A stretch of DNA of 64,000 nt from the NCBI GenBank assembly GCA_016208495.1, contig JACQXX010000086.1:1-64000 (forward strand), read 5' to 3'. Both the position numbers and the translations under genes were made by a program. Shown here in pieces: positions 55,580-64,000 of this stretch. The DNA comes from Acidobacteriota bacterium (lineage in GTDB: Bacteria; Acidobacteriota; Blastocatellia; Chloracidobacteriales; Chloracidobacteriaceae). The notes under the pieces were generated by a model. It did not search any database, was not told the DNA's origin, and was given only the letters and a program-made list of their open reading frames with translations. Numbering within the stretch: the first letter of the stretch is position 1; every line of letters starts with the position of its first letter.

Positions 55580-55830
55580 AGCGGATTTGAACCCGCGAAG
55601 CGGGTGGAAGGCTCGTAGCCCAGGGTGCAACCCTGGGAAAACGTTGCCTCCTCACCCCCGCCCGGCCAGCCGCCTACGGCGGCTGGCCGGGCGGGGAAAA
55701 GGTGGGGAATGACCCGAATTCCCAGGGCTCGAAGACTCGCCCTGGGCTACGAGCCGGCGCCCAGTTCCTGGGCTGAGAACCAAAACGGCTTTAACTCTTC
55801 ACTGGCATTACTGACTACTGACTATTAACT
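55580..55830. repeat. Family E-like palindromic element with 19-bp central hairpin
   Basis: The outer stem is GGCTCGTAGCCCAGGG (55610-55625) with CCCTGGGCTACGAGCC (55740-55755). The next level is CCCTGGG/CCCAGGG. A perfect central hairpin of 19 bp with a TAC loop lies at 55656-55696. The whole 55411-55876 stretch holds no gene; it ends with a CTACTGA trio at about 55805-55825. Confidence 0.85.
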
Positions 55831-55876
55831 TTCAACAGTGGACTTTTACTTTTTCAACATTTCTGGGAGGTTTCTC

Positions 55877-57145
55877 ATGGGTAAAAAAGGGTATGAAGCA
55901 AGCATCACTCGGCTCGGCTGGCAGTTGCGCACTGCTGTGCTGATGACGCTGAGTGCAATGGTTTTGACCGTTGCGGTCACCACAACCACGGTGGCCCAGT
56001 CGGTGATACAGATTCGGGGAACTGTCACGTTCAAGGATAAAGAGGACGCCAAACCGGAACCTCGCAAAGACGTTGAAGTTTCCGCCTATCGTCAAGACAT
56101 CAAAGGCCAGAAGCCCTTGACCGTAAAGACGAACAAAAAAGGCGAATTTGTCATGACGCTCCAATTTCGCGGCTCATATGTGATGGTGGCAACTGGGGAA
56201 AACGTTCAGGCTCAATTGTTTGGGCCATTTCAGGTGTCAGAGGAACGCAAAGTTGATTTTGAACTCGTGCCTGGTACTGGCAATAAACCAACTGATCAGC
56301 AGATTGCTGACTTTGTCGCCCGCAGTGCCGCCCCAACCACCCAGTTGACCGATGAGCAAAAAGTGGCGATTGAAAAAGCCAAAGAGGAACGCGCCAAGAT
56401 CGAAGCCGAAAACGCCAAGATCACCAATGACAACGCGGCGGCTGAAAAACACTTCAAGGCTGGTCTGGAACTCTTTAAAAACAAGAGCTATCTGGAAGCT
56501 TCCGTTGAGTTTAAGGAAGCCGCGAAATACAACAATATTGACGCCGGTATTCCTTACAACGCCGCCGTGGCGCTCCAACAAGCCGGCAACGAAAAGTACA
56601 CCGCCAAAGACACAGCCGCCGCCGCCGCACTCTATAAAGAATCGAGTGATTATGGCCTCAAGGCGATTGCCATGAAACCCGAAGAGCCTAGCTATAAAGA
56701 ATTGACCGCCCGTTCCTTGCGGAATTTTGGTGCTTTGACCCGTGATAACTCCTTGATTGAAAAATCAATTGAATTGATGAAGGAAGTCCTTCCTTACAAA
56801 GTTGATCCAAAGGAAAAGCAGAAAATTATCCTCGACATCGGCAAGACTTATGTCCAAATCAGCAACAAGGATAAGGCGGTGGAAACCTTCCGCTCCTATC
56901 TGGCCAATGATCCTGACAACCCGGAGGTGAAGTATGAATTAGGGTTGCAGTTGATTGCCGACGAAGGTAATAAGAAGGATTTTGAAGAAGGGTTGCTTCT
57001 GATGCAGGACGTCAAAGACAGTCCAAAGGCAAGTGCCGAAACCAAGCAAACCGCCAGTTCGGTTTTAGAAGCCTTTGCGGCAGCCGCTGAAGAAGCCAAG
57101 AAAAACAAAAAAACTGGTGGCGGCAAGAAAGGGAAAGGAAATTAG
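55877..57145 (+). CDS. Secreted or anchored TPR protein with N-terminal beta domain
   Basis: A signal-anchor or signal peptide (LRTAVLMTLSAMVLTVAVTTTTVAQS, about 14-42) precedes a small beta domain of carboxypeptidase-regulatory type (IQIRGTVTFKDKEDAKPEP..VKTNKKGEFVMTL). A charged helical linker (KVAIEKAKEERAKIEAENAKI) follows, then TPR-like helices (AAEKHFKAGLELFKNKSYLEASVEFKEAAK, KAVETFRSYLANDPDNPEVKYELG) and a Lys/Gly-rich tail. The role is unknown. The ATG at 55877 is chosen because GGGAGG lies 6 bp upstream. It is in front of ispG but 367 bp away. Confidence 0.75.
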   Translation: MGKKGYEASITRLGWQLRTAVLMTLSAMVLTVAVTTTTVAQSVIQIRGTVTFKDKEDAKPEPRKDVEVSAYRQDIKGQKPLTVKTNKKGEFVMTLQFRGSYVMVATGENVQAQLFGPFQVSEERKVDFELVPGTGNKPTDQQIADFVARSAAPTTQLTDEQKVAIEKAKEERAKIEAENAKITNDNAAAEKHFKAGLELFKNKSYLEASVEFKEAAKYNNIDAGIPYNAAVALQQAGNEKYTAKDTAAAAALYKESSDYGLKAIAMKPEEPSYKELTARSLRNFGALTRDNSLIEKSIELMKEVLPYKVDPKEKQKIILDIGKTYVQISNKDKAVETFRSYLANDPDNPEVKYELGLQLIADEGNKKDFEEGLLLMQDVKDSPKASAETKQTASSVLEAFAAAAEEAKKNKKTGGGKKGKGN

Positions 57146-57512
57146 GGCTGAAGAAGTCGGGCTGAAGACTCGCAAGCTCAGGGCTGAAGAAGTCGGGTTC
57201 AATACCCTGAGCCCGATGTCTTCGGACATCTGGCTCGACAATTCAAATCAGTTTGCGAAATCATGGGCATTTGTGAAAGGCTGGTCTCTCAGATCAAATT
57301 TTCACCATGCCCATTTTCATTTTAGGAAAAATTCAAAGTTCCACCCCTGGAATTTATCCTCATACCATTTTGGATGGAAAGACTCGTGTTAGAAAATAGT
57401 CAAGTGATTCAATCAGATGAACTTAGTGAATTACTGACTACTAACTACTGACTACAAACTGGTATCACTACAGATCGGGTGGAACTACACAGAAAGGAAG
57501 TCAGGAAATATC
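57146..57512. repeat. GGGCTGAAGA blocks and family B element before ispG
   Basis: GGGCTGAAGA blocks (57147-57200) are followed by unique sequence and a family B copy in reverse (57345-57460). The unique tail carries AAAGGAAG near the ispG start. No gene is seen in these 367 bp. Confidence 0.75.
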
Positions 57513-58739
57513 GTGGCTACGATTCATCGCAGAAAATCAGTGCCGGTCAATGTCGGAGGCGTGTGGGTAGGGGGCACTCACCCAATTGTGGTTCAATCAA
57601 TGACCAATACCGACACGGCGGACATTGCTGGCACCGTCGAGCAAGTTGCCGCTCTGGCTCGGGCCGGTTCAGAACTGGTCCGCATTACCGTCAACACTCG
57701 CGAAGCCGCCGCCGCCGTGGGTGAAATTGATAAACAGTTGAAAACACAAGGGGTTTTTGTTCCGCTGGTCGGTGATTTTCACTACAACGGACATATTCTG
57801 CTGCGTGAATATCCAGACTGTGCCCGGGCCCTGGCGAAATACCGAATCAACCCCGGCAATGTCGGTTTTGGCCGAAAACACGATGCGAACTTCAAAACCA
57901 TCATTGATTTAGCGATTGAATATGACAAGCCGGTGCGAATTGGGGTCAACTGGGGGTCGCTTGATCAACAGATGCTGGCTCGAATGATGGACGAAAATGC
58001 CAGTTTGCCGGTGCCGCTTGATGCCCGGGGCGTGATGATCAAAGCCTTGATTGCCAGCGCACTGGAATCAGCCGCGATGGCTGAAGAATACGGCCTGCCA
58101 CATAATCGCATTCTCATCAGTACCAAAGTTTCGGAAGTCCAGGACTTGATTGATGTCTATCGTGAACTGGCAACCCAGTGTGATTTCCCGCTTCATCTTG
58201 GGTTGACCGAAGCCGGGATGGGCAGCAAAGGCATTGTCGCCAGTACGGCTGCCATGTCGGTGCTCTTGCTGGAAGGCATCGGTGACACGATTCGGGTCTC
58301 GCTGACTCCACCGCCGGGTGGGGATCGCACTGAAGAAGTGATTGTGGCTCAACAAATTTTGCAGACAATGGGATTGCGCAGCTTTACACCGCTCGTCACC
58401 GCCTGCCCCGGATGTGGCCGCACCACCAGCACGCTCTTCCAGGAAATGGCGGAAGATATTCAGTCATATCTGCGCAACCAGATACCGATTTGGAAAATCA
58501 CCCATCCCGGTGTCGAGGAAATGAAGGTGGCCGTGATGGGCTGCATTGTGAATGGACCCGGTGAATCAAAACACGCCAGTATTGGCATTTCGCTTCCTGG
58601 AACAGGCGAAGACCCCCGAGCGCCGGTGTATGTTGACGGTGTAAAGGTCGTCACGTTGGAGGGCGCCGCTATCGTGCCGGAATTCTTATCGCTTCTGAAT
58701 CGGTATGTTGATGAGAAGTTTGCCAAAAACAGAGGCTGA
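57513..58739 (+). CDS. ispG: 4-hydroxy-3-methylbut-2-enyl diphosphate synthase IspG
   Basis: This [4Fe-4S] enzyme reductively opens MEcPP to HMBPP, the penultimate step of the MEP isoprenoid pathway. The TIM-barrel half starts with [23 protein letters not shown] and includes PLVGDFHYN. The cluster ligands are C298, C301 (ACPGCGRT) and C344 in [11 protein letters not shown] with E351. At 408 residues it is the shorter, bacterial form. The start is GTG, with AAAGGAAG and AGGA upstream. DinB follows 56 bp on. Confidence 0.95.
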   Translation: MATIHRRKSVPVNVGGVWVGGTHPIVVQSMTNTDTADIAGTVEQVAALARAGSELVRITVNTREAAAAVGEIDKQLKTQGVFVPLVGDFHYNGHILLREYPDCARALAKYRINPGNVGFGRKHDANFKTIIDLAIEYDKPVRIGVNWGSLDQQMLARMMDENASLPVPLDARGVMIKALIASALESAAMAEEYGLPHNRILISTKVSEVQDLIDVYRELATQCDFPLHLGLTEAGMGSKGIVASTAAMSVLLLEGIGDTIRVSLTPPPGGDRTEEVIVAQQILQTMGLRSFTPLVTACPGCGRTTSTLFQEMAEDIQSYLRNQIPIWKITHPGVEEMKVAVMGCIVNGPGESKHASIGISLPGTGEDPRAPVYVDGVKVVTLEGAAIVPEFLSLLNRYVDEKFAKNRG

Positions 58740-58795
58740 ACACCTTGAAATAAAGCGGTATCAAGCTGCCGCATTCCGAAAAAGGGTAAGACTGT

Positions 58796-59269
58796 ATGTT
58801 GACGGCTGAACGTGGACTCTTTCAATACACCCACTGGGCAAACCAGGAAATTCTGGTGGGACTCAAGCAGGGGACTCCGCCAAATCAAAAAGCATTGCGG
58901 TTATTTGCTCATATTCTCAAAGCTGAAGAGGGCTGGTTACGGCGAATGCAGGGGGAAGACACCTTTGGCATGAATTTCTGGCCGGATGTGAGCGTTGCCG
59001 AATGTGAACACCTGGCTGACCGGATGCGCCAAGCCTATACCACGTTTTTAGGCAGCCTGACCGCAGAGGACCTTGGCCGGAAGGCGGTTTATCGCAACAG
59101 CCAGGGAACTGAATATCAGACAGCGGTTCGGGATGTTCTGGTCCACGTTGCTTTTCATGGCGCCTATCATCGCGGCCAGATTGCCATGGTGTTGCGTGGT
59201 GACGGCGTACCCCCACCCTACACTGATTTCATCGGCTTTGAGCGCATCGTGGGAAGCCCTTTTGAATAA
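58796..59269 (+). CDS. DinB-family protein
   Basis: A four-helix-bundle metal protein of the DinB/YfiT type. The three-His metal pattern is seen as TAERGLFQYTHWANQEIL and VLVHVAFHGAYHRGQIAMVL. In other bacteria such proteins are thiol transferases or stress proteins; the activity here is unknown. The length (157) is normal. It lies between ispG and a family C element. Confidence 0.8.
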   Translation: MLTAERGLFQYTHWANQEILVGLKQGTPPNQKALRLFAHILKAEEGWLRRMQGEDTFGMNFWPDVSVAECEHLADRMRQAYTTFLGSLTAEDLGRKAVYRNSQGTEYQTAVRDVLVHVAFHGAYHRGQIAMVLRGDGVPPPYTDFIGFERIVGSPFE

Positions 59270-59410
59270 AGAATGAAGAAAGTGGTTAGTGGTTAGTGAT
59301 TAGTGGTTAGTTCTTGGTTCCTGGTTCTTCTTCGAAAATATTGATTTCTAACCACGAACCACGAACCACTAACCACTAAGGGACTGTAAAAATACAACTT
59401 CCCGTTTTTA
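59267..59410. repeat. Family C element followed by a family E fragment
   Basis: TGGTTAG units (59281-59310), the core TTCGAAAATATTGATTTCTAACCA (59325-59348), then CTAACCA-type units to 59378, bounded by GAATGAAGAA. The next 30 bp (AAGGGACTGTAAAAATACAACTTCCCGTTTT) match the left end of the family E element at 14778-14805. Confidence 0.85.
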
Positions 59411-59521
59411 TCGAAAGTCACCCGGAGAGATCCAATTTCAGAACAGGCAACCACGAAATACACGAAAAACACGAAAAAGAAATCCAAAGACTTCAATGGG
59501 GTCTGAGCTTTTGTCAGGGAA

Positions 59522-60637
59522 ATGTGGAATCTGGGGTTGCAACCCACCGTGAATCAACCTGTTCCGCGTGACATCAAGCGAATTCTCATTTGCGCCTACC
59601 TTGGACTGGGCAATTTTTTGATGTACACACCGACGCTTCGCGCCTTGCGGGAGCATTTTGCCGATGCCCAGATTGATTTGCAGGTCGGCAATAACACCGG
59701 GTGTGAAGCCGTTTTGGAGGGGACCGACTATTTCCATCGGGTATATGACGTCTGTGCCAAAGCCAGTTGGAAGCGGTGGCGACGGCACATTCAGGAAGTT
59801 CGCCAAAACCGCTATGACTTGATCATCAACGAATTTCACAGCAATTCCCAGCATCTGGCGACGATGGTCAGCCTTTCGGGCGCGCCCTATCGCCTTGGGC
59901 ATGTCCGCAGCCCAGGATGGCCTGACCGATACGGGTTCATTTACAACCTGCGCGTCACCATGCGCGAAGACCAGCACGAGATTGATCGCTATTTTGCTCT
60001 GGCCCGGGCGCTTTCAATTCCTGAAGACCGACTTATTCCGAAAACTTTCATTCATTTGCGCAAAGAGGATTACCTGTGGGCGAGTCGTTTTTTGACTCAG
60101 GTTGGGGTCCGACAGGGAACACCTGTGGTTGGAGTTCAAATGGGGACATCGGCCAATATGCGCTGGAAACAGTGGTCGCCTGAAAAATTCAGACTTCTGT
60201 GTGAGCGGCTTCTGGGTGAGCATCCAGAAGCCGTATTGCTCCTGCTTGGTTCGCCAAATGAAGCCTTGATGATCCAGGATGCCATGCGCGGGCTCACCGA
60301 GCGGGTGATCCTGGCTGTTGGGGAAACCACAGTGAAACAGGTGGCCGCACTGGTCAAGCAGTGTGCCATGTTGATTTGCAATGATAGTGGCCTGATGCAC
60401 ATGGCGATTGCCGTTGAAACACCCGTTGTGGCCATTTATGGTCCAACCGATTACCGCCGGACGGCCCCGCTGGATGCAATCCATACTGTTGTCCGCAAAG
60501 ACCTTCCCTGTAGCCCCTGCTTTCGGATGGAGGGCCCGTTTACCGTTCAAGCTTGCCCTCATCACAATTGTTTGACCACAATGGATGTAACCGAAGTTTA
60601 TACCCAGGTCGAAAAGACCTTGCAGCGTGTGATCTGA
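59522..60637 (+). CDS. Glycosyltransferase family 9 (heptosyltransferase-like)
   Basis: A GT-B enzyme like the ADP-heptose:LPS heptosyltransferases. The N-domain begins RILICAYLGLGNFLMYTPTLRALREHF. The donor-binding half has VVGVQMGTSANMRWKQWSPEKF, VLLLLGSPNE, LICNDSGLMHMAIAVETPVVAIYGPT and the C-terminal PCSPC. It probably adds a sugar to a surface polysaccharide or lipid. A weak AGGGAA lies upstream. It is followed after 47 bp by the two TMTC-like membrane proteins, which fits one glycan-related cluster. Confidence 0.85.
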   Translation: MWNLGLQPTVNQPVPRDIKRILICAYLGLGNFLMYTPTLRALREHFADAQIDLQVGNNTGCEAVLEGTDYFHRVYDVCAKASWKRWRRHIQEVRQNRYDLIINEFHSNSQHLATMVSLSGAPYRLGHVRSPGWPDRYGFIYNLRVTMREDQHEIDRYFALARALSIPEDRLIPKTFIHLRKEDYLWASRFLTQVGVRQGTPVVGVQMGTSANMRWKQWSPEKFRLLCERLLGEHPEAVLLLLGSPNEALMIQDAMRGLTERVILAVGETTVKQVAALVKQCAMLICNDSGLMHMAIAVETPVVAIYGPTDYRRTAPLDAIHTVVRKDLPCSPCFRMEGPFTVQACPHHNCLTTMDVTEVYTQVEKTLQRVI

Positions 60638-60684
60638 AGATCTCGTGTGGATAGAGCATCTTATTTTCTCTCCGAGGATTAGCT

Positions 60685-62670
60685 ATGTCAGATTTCCAAA
60701 GTTCCGAACTGACTCAGGAAGGTTCGTCTGAATCAGTCGGATCTGAATCACCGGCTGCCTGGCAGGCACTCAACACCCTGCTGGAATCACCCGGCAGAAT
60801 TTTGCTGCTCCTGGCTGGGGTATCAATTCTGGTGTATCTCAACACATTGGGGAATGGATTTGCTTATGACGATGTGATGATCGTCGAGAAAAACCCTCTG
60901 CTCCGCAATATTGCCAACATTCCAAAATTGTTTCAGGTTGGCTATTGGGATCACTGGGTGACCGGGTCAGCCAGTTATCGCCCGGTTTTGACGACGACGT
61001 TTGCGCTTAATTTCTTCATCACGGGCCCATCACCCTGGGGCTTTCATCTGGTGAATATCCTGCTGCATACCGCAAACGTCTGGCTGCTGTTTACCTTGTT
61101 GTGTCGGTATCAGGTGAGTCAACGGCTGGCGGTGATGGCTGCAATTTTGTTTGCCATTCACCCAGTTCATACCGAAGCAGTGGCAAACATTGTTGGACGC
61201 GGTGAAGTGCTGGCAGCCTTTGGTTTTGGATTGGCGTGGTTGTGCTGGCAGAAGCGCGAAACATCAGAAAACCCAATCCATCGGATCGGGTTCTATCTCT
61301 GTGCGCTGACGTCCTATCTCGCTGGCATGCTGAGTAAAGAACCCATCATTATCTTGCCAGTCTTGTTATTCAGCCTGGATGTGGTCCGGGAAACCCCGGA
61401 ACTGTCAGTTCGACGATTGCTGCCGCGTCTCCCACGGTTGGTTTTGCCCTACCTCGGGTTTGTGGTTGTGCTGGGGGTGTACTTTGGGATGCGGTTTATG
61501 GCCGGCCAGGTCCTTGACCAGCACCCGGCTGCCAAAATCCAGGAGATGGCCAGCCTGACTTTTTTTGGGCGATGCGCCACCATGGCGTCAATGAGCCTGG
61601 AGTGGGCACGCTTGCTGATCATTGGGTATCCGTTGCGACCCTTTTATGATCCCAATCACTTTACCGTTGTGTCCCACTTTACGCTCCGTTCCTGGGCAGG
61701 GCTGGTGGGAGTACTCGGTTTAATTGCAATCGCGGTCAAAGCCTATCGTCGGTATCCGGTTGTTACTTTTGCGATTTTCTTTTGGTTTGTAACCATCAGT
61801 GTCGTGAGCAACATCCTGGTGCTGATCGGGTCAATTATCGCGGAACGGCAACTCTATTTGCCTTCGGTCGGAGTCGTGATTTTGATTGCCTGGGCAGCCG
61901 AACAGTTTTTGTTTTCTGAAAAATGGGCGACAGCCCGGCTCCCGGTTCAAGCCATTGCCAGTGTTACGTTGGTGATGCTGTGTGTTGGCTATGTCTTTAT
62001 CACTTCGCGTCGAAATTTGGATTGGCGTGATAGCGAGACCTTATTTTCAAGGTTTATCGAAACTGACCCCCGGAGCCCGCTTGGATATTCGGTCTTGGGA
62101 AACTATGCCCTTGAACGAAAAGAGTATGCGCTGGCAGGTCAGTTGTTTCGCAAAAGTCTGGAATGCACCCCGACTGCCTTTGCTGGAAAATTTGGTCTGT
62201 GTCGGGTAGCAGTTCAAACCGGGCAAATTGAAGAAGGCAAGTATCTGGCACGCCAACTCGTGGCTGCTCAGCCCCCTAACCTGAAGCCGCCAGCTTCGGA
62301 TTGGGCGCTGGTGCATGAGCTCTATGCCCAGCTTTTAGCCAAAAATAAGGAATGGGATGCAGCGCTGATCGAAGTGAAGAAAGCGATTGAGTTAAATCCT
62401 AAAGCGTATGATTCCCAGGTCTTGCTGGCCAATATTTTGCTGGAGACCAATCAAAATGAGGCGGCGCTGGAACAGTTGCGAACCTTGACCCTTCGTTTTC
62501 CAGAGTTTGAACAGGCATTTAACAATTATGGAGTGGCTCTGGCGCGCTTTGGCAAACTGGTGGAAGCCGAACGCCAGTTTCAACGTGCCCTGCAACTCAA
62601 CCCAAAATCAACCGAAGCGGCTCATAACCTCGAACAGGTACGACAAGATATGCAATCGTCGCCAAAGTAA
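60685..62670 (+). CDS. TMTC-like membrane protein with C-terminal TPRs
   Basis: This inner-membrane GT-C-type protein has about 10-11 helices. The first outer loop has the acidic motif YLNTLGNGFAYDDVMIVEKNPLL (DD), then YRPVLTTTFALNF, HPVHTEAVANIVGRGEVLAAF and SKEPIIILPVLLFSLD. This is the pattern of TMTC-type O-mannosyltransferases. The C-terminal 200 residues (about 450-661) are TPRs (SPLGYSVLGNYALERKEYALAGQLFRKSLECTP). It may glycosylate exported proteins, though its substrate and donor are unknown. CCGAGG lies 8 bp upstream. The next gene is a paralogue. Confidence 0.8.
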   Translation: MSDFQSSELTQEGSSESVGSESPAAWQALNTLLESPGRILLLLAGVSILVYLNTLGNGFAYDDVMIVEKNPLLRNIANIPKLFQVGYWDHWVTGSASYRPVLTTTFALNFFITGPSPWGFHLVNILLHTANVWLLFTLLCRYQVSQRLAVMAAILFAIHPVHTEAVANIVGRGEVLAAFGFGLAWLCWQKRETSENPIHRIGFYLCALTSYLAGMLSKEPIIILPVLLFSLDVVRETPELSVRRLLPRLPRLVLPYLGFVVVLGVYFGMRFMAGQVLDQHPAAKIQEMASLTFFGRCATMASMSLEWARLLIIGYPLRPFYDPNHFTVVSHFTLRSWAGLVGVLGLIAIAVKAYRRYPVVTFAIFFWFVTISVVSNILVLIGSIIAERQLYLPSVGVVILIAWAAEQFLFSEKWATARLPVQAIASVTLVMLCVGYVFITSRRNLDWRDSETLFSRFIETDPRSPLGYSVLGNYALERKEYALAGQLFRKSLECTPTAFAGKFGLCRVAVQTGQIEEGKYLARQLVAAQPPNLKPPASDWALVHELYAQLLAKNKEWDAALIEVKKAIELNPKAYDSQVLLANILLETNQNEAALEQLRTLTLRFPEFEQAFNNYGVALARFGKLVEAERQFQRALQLNPKSTEAAHNLEQVRQDMQSSPK

Positions 62671-62947
62671 TACCAGTTTGTAGTCAGTAGTCAGTAGTCA
62701 GTAGATCGCTAAATTTATTTGATAGAACTATTTGACTGTTTCCTGGTGCAAAGCGGCGGTGTGTGATTGAAATCACTTTGACCTTGGATTTGGTTCCACG
62801 CTAGAGTTGCGGCTTCTTTCTTTTCCCCTCGCATACTGATAAAACGTTTGTGCTAGAAAATGGTTAAGTAACTCATTTCAGTGAAATTAGTGAGCTACTG
62901 ACTAAAACTGATGGAAGCCTGTTTGCTTTTTCGGTTGAGAACTTGCC
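62671..62947. repeat. Family B pair between the two TMTC-like genes
   Basis: A family B copy (62672-62755) with TCAGTAG units and a complementary half copy (62850-62915, TAAGTAACTCATTTCAGTGAAATTAGTGAGCTACTGACT) flank about 90 bp of unique sequence, so together they look like an inverted pair. Confidence 0.75.
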
Positions 62948-64000
62948 ATGTCGGATTTAGAACCCTCTGATTCGTCCCCTCCACAGTCATCTGAAGTCCT
63001 CCAGAATGGGCCTCCGGTTCTGTTTTCAATGGTGGAATCGGTCCTGGCCTCACCCGCTAAAACCATCATTGGGCTGGCGGTTCTATCAGTTTTGGTCTAT
63101 TTGAATTCAATCGGAAACGGATTTGCTTATGATGATGTGCTGATTATTGAGAAAAACCCGCTCATTCGCAGTGTTTCCAATATCCCCAGACTTTTTCTGA
63201 TTGGGTATTGGGACACCTGGTATGCGGGCGCTGCTGCCTATCGGCCATTCCTGATGATGACGTTTGTTCTCAACTATCTGGTGAGCGGAGCCGATCCCTG
63301 GAGCTACCATCTGGTGAATGTGCTGCTGCATGCGGCCAATAGTTGTCTCCTTTACTTTTTACTCGTCCGATATCAGATCAGTTTATCGCTGGCGGCTGTC
63401 GCGGGAATCATCTTCGCGATTCATCCAGTTCACACCGAAGCGGTTTCAAATGTGATTGGACGTGGCGAAGTTTTGGCGGCTTTTTGTTGCGGGGTGTCCT
63501 GGTTGTGCTGGAAGGAATATCAGGATGCCACGCGGCCTGCCCGCAAATCCGGTTTGTTTCTGGCGGCGATTGTCGCCTATTTGATCGGGTTGCTGACCAA
63601 GGAATCCATCATCGTCTTGCCGGTATTGTTGTTTGGGTTAGATTTGTTCCGGGTTGAACGTGCGGCTGAGTTGCGTCAATTCGGTGTGCGATTCCTCAAG
63701 CTGGCGGTGCCGTATGTGGGTTTTGTTGGGGGATTGGCGATCTATTTTGGGCTGCGTTCGATGGCTGGCCAAATCCTGAGCCAAAGTTCTGAGATTAGCC
63801 TTCCAGAAATGGCGAAACTCTCCTCCTGGGGACGCCTGTCCACCATGGCATCCATGAGCCTGGAGTATTTCCGGTTGCTGGTCATCGGGTACCCGCTCCG
63901 GCCCTATTATGACCCACTTTCATTTGGAGTTTTGTCGAGCCCAAACTGGCGGTCATGGCTGGGTGTGTTTGGGGTGACTGGGCTGGCTCTGGGGGCCATT
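62948..64000 (+). CDS. TMTC-like membrane protein, paralogue, cut by window end
   Basis: The frame starts at ATG 62948 (MSDLEPSDSSPPQSSEV) and stays open for 351 codons to the window edge. It aligns along its whole seen length with the upstream gene: YLNSIGNGFAYDDVLIIEKNPLI, YRPFLMMTFVLNYL, HPVHTEAVSNVIGRGEVLAAF, LTKESIIVLPVLLFGLD and SMSLEYFRLLVIGYPLRPYYDP. It is a tandem duplicate. The presumed C-terminal TPR part lies outside the window. Confidence 0.85.
   Translation, partial: MSDLEPSDSSPPQSSEVLQNGPPVLFSMVESVLASPAKTIIGLAVLSVLVYLNSIGNGFAYDDVLIIEKNPLIRSVSNIPRLFLIGYWDTWYAGAAAYRPFLMMTFVLNYLVSGADPWSYHLVNVLLHAANSCLLYFLLVRYQISLSLAAVAGIIFAIHPVHTEAVSNVIGRGEVLAAFCCGVSWLCWKEYQDATRPARKSGLFLAAIVAYLIGLLTKESIIVLPVLLFGLDLFRVERAAELRQFGVRFLKLAVPYVGFVGGLAIYFGLRSMAGQILSQSSEISLPEMAKLSSWGRLSTMASMSLEYFRLLVIGYPLRPYYDPLSFGVLSSPNWRSWLGVFGVTGLALGAI

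Overview
The window looks like a chromosomal segment of a Gram-negative bacterium, most probably an acidobacterium (Blastocatellia-like). This is an inference from gene content. The main markers are an Oar-type TonB-dependent receptor with an N-terminal carboxypeptidase-like domain, a ligand-sensing propeller fused to a GGDEF domain, a zinc-ribbon Ser/Thr kinase, an AAA-WD40 protein, and many secreted TPR proteins. No rRNA, phage, transposase or CRISPR array was seen.

Layout. 0-6 kb: an M20-type peptidase and a thioredoxin-like [2Fe-2S] protein on the minus strand, then plsC, shikimate kinase and a secreted TPR protein. 6-12 kb: a P2-type cation ATPase and a GH63-like glucosidase, both minus. 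12-16 kb: tRNA-Val and tRNA-Asp with a consensus promoter and a strong terminator, a Mn2+ exporter, a TrpF-like gene overlapping moaC, and a pRiA4b ORF-3 family protein. 16-21 kb: a propeller/GGDEF signalling protein downstream of tRNA-Met, then carA. 21-29 kb: a probable defence or conflict island. It holds a TIR-AAA gene, an AAA-TM-WD40 gene with 14 near-identical WD repeats, a small membrane protein, and a two-gene Septu system (ptuA-ptuB). 29-42 kb: the TonB receptor, a kinase with a C-terminal PilZ-like region, a RecU-like resolvase, a secreted propeller protein, a SLOG protein, an aldehyde dehydrogenase and a PpiD/SurA-like foldase. 42-52.4 kb: a potassium module of outer-membrane porin, two tiny ORFs, kdpF, kdpA, kdpB, kdpC, a KdpD split into two genes, and kdpE. 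52.5-64 kb: a CheR-like methyltransferase, an ABC1/UbiB kinase, a secreted TPR protein, ispG, DinB, a GT9 glycosyltransferase and two tandem TMTC-like proteins, the second cut by the window end.

The most striking feature lies between the genes. Most longer intergenic spaces hold homogenised arrays of 7-bp units (TTCAGGG, CTACTGA, CTAACCA, AATGAAG, GATGAGG and others). These are combined with several families of dispersed, often palindromic elements that have recognisable cores. Hairpin stems change with compensation between copies of two families. At least nine genes start directly next to such an array with no visible Shine-Dalgarno sequence, whereas many genes away from the arrays have one. 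The repeats also sit inside the kdp operon, between kdpA and kdpB and at the point where kdpD is split.

Limits: starts were chosen by reading the sequence. Functions come from motifs I recognise, and no database search or codon statistics could be run.
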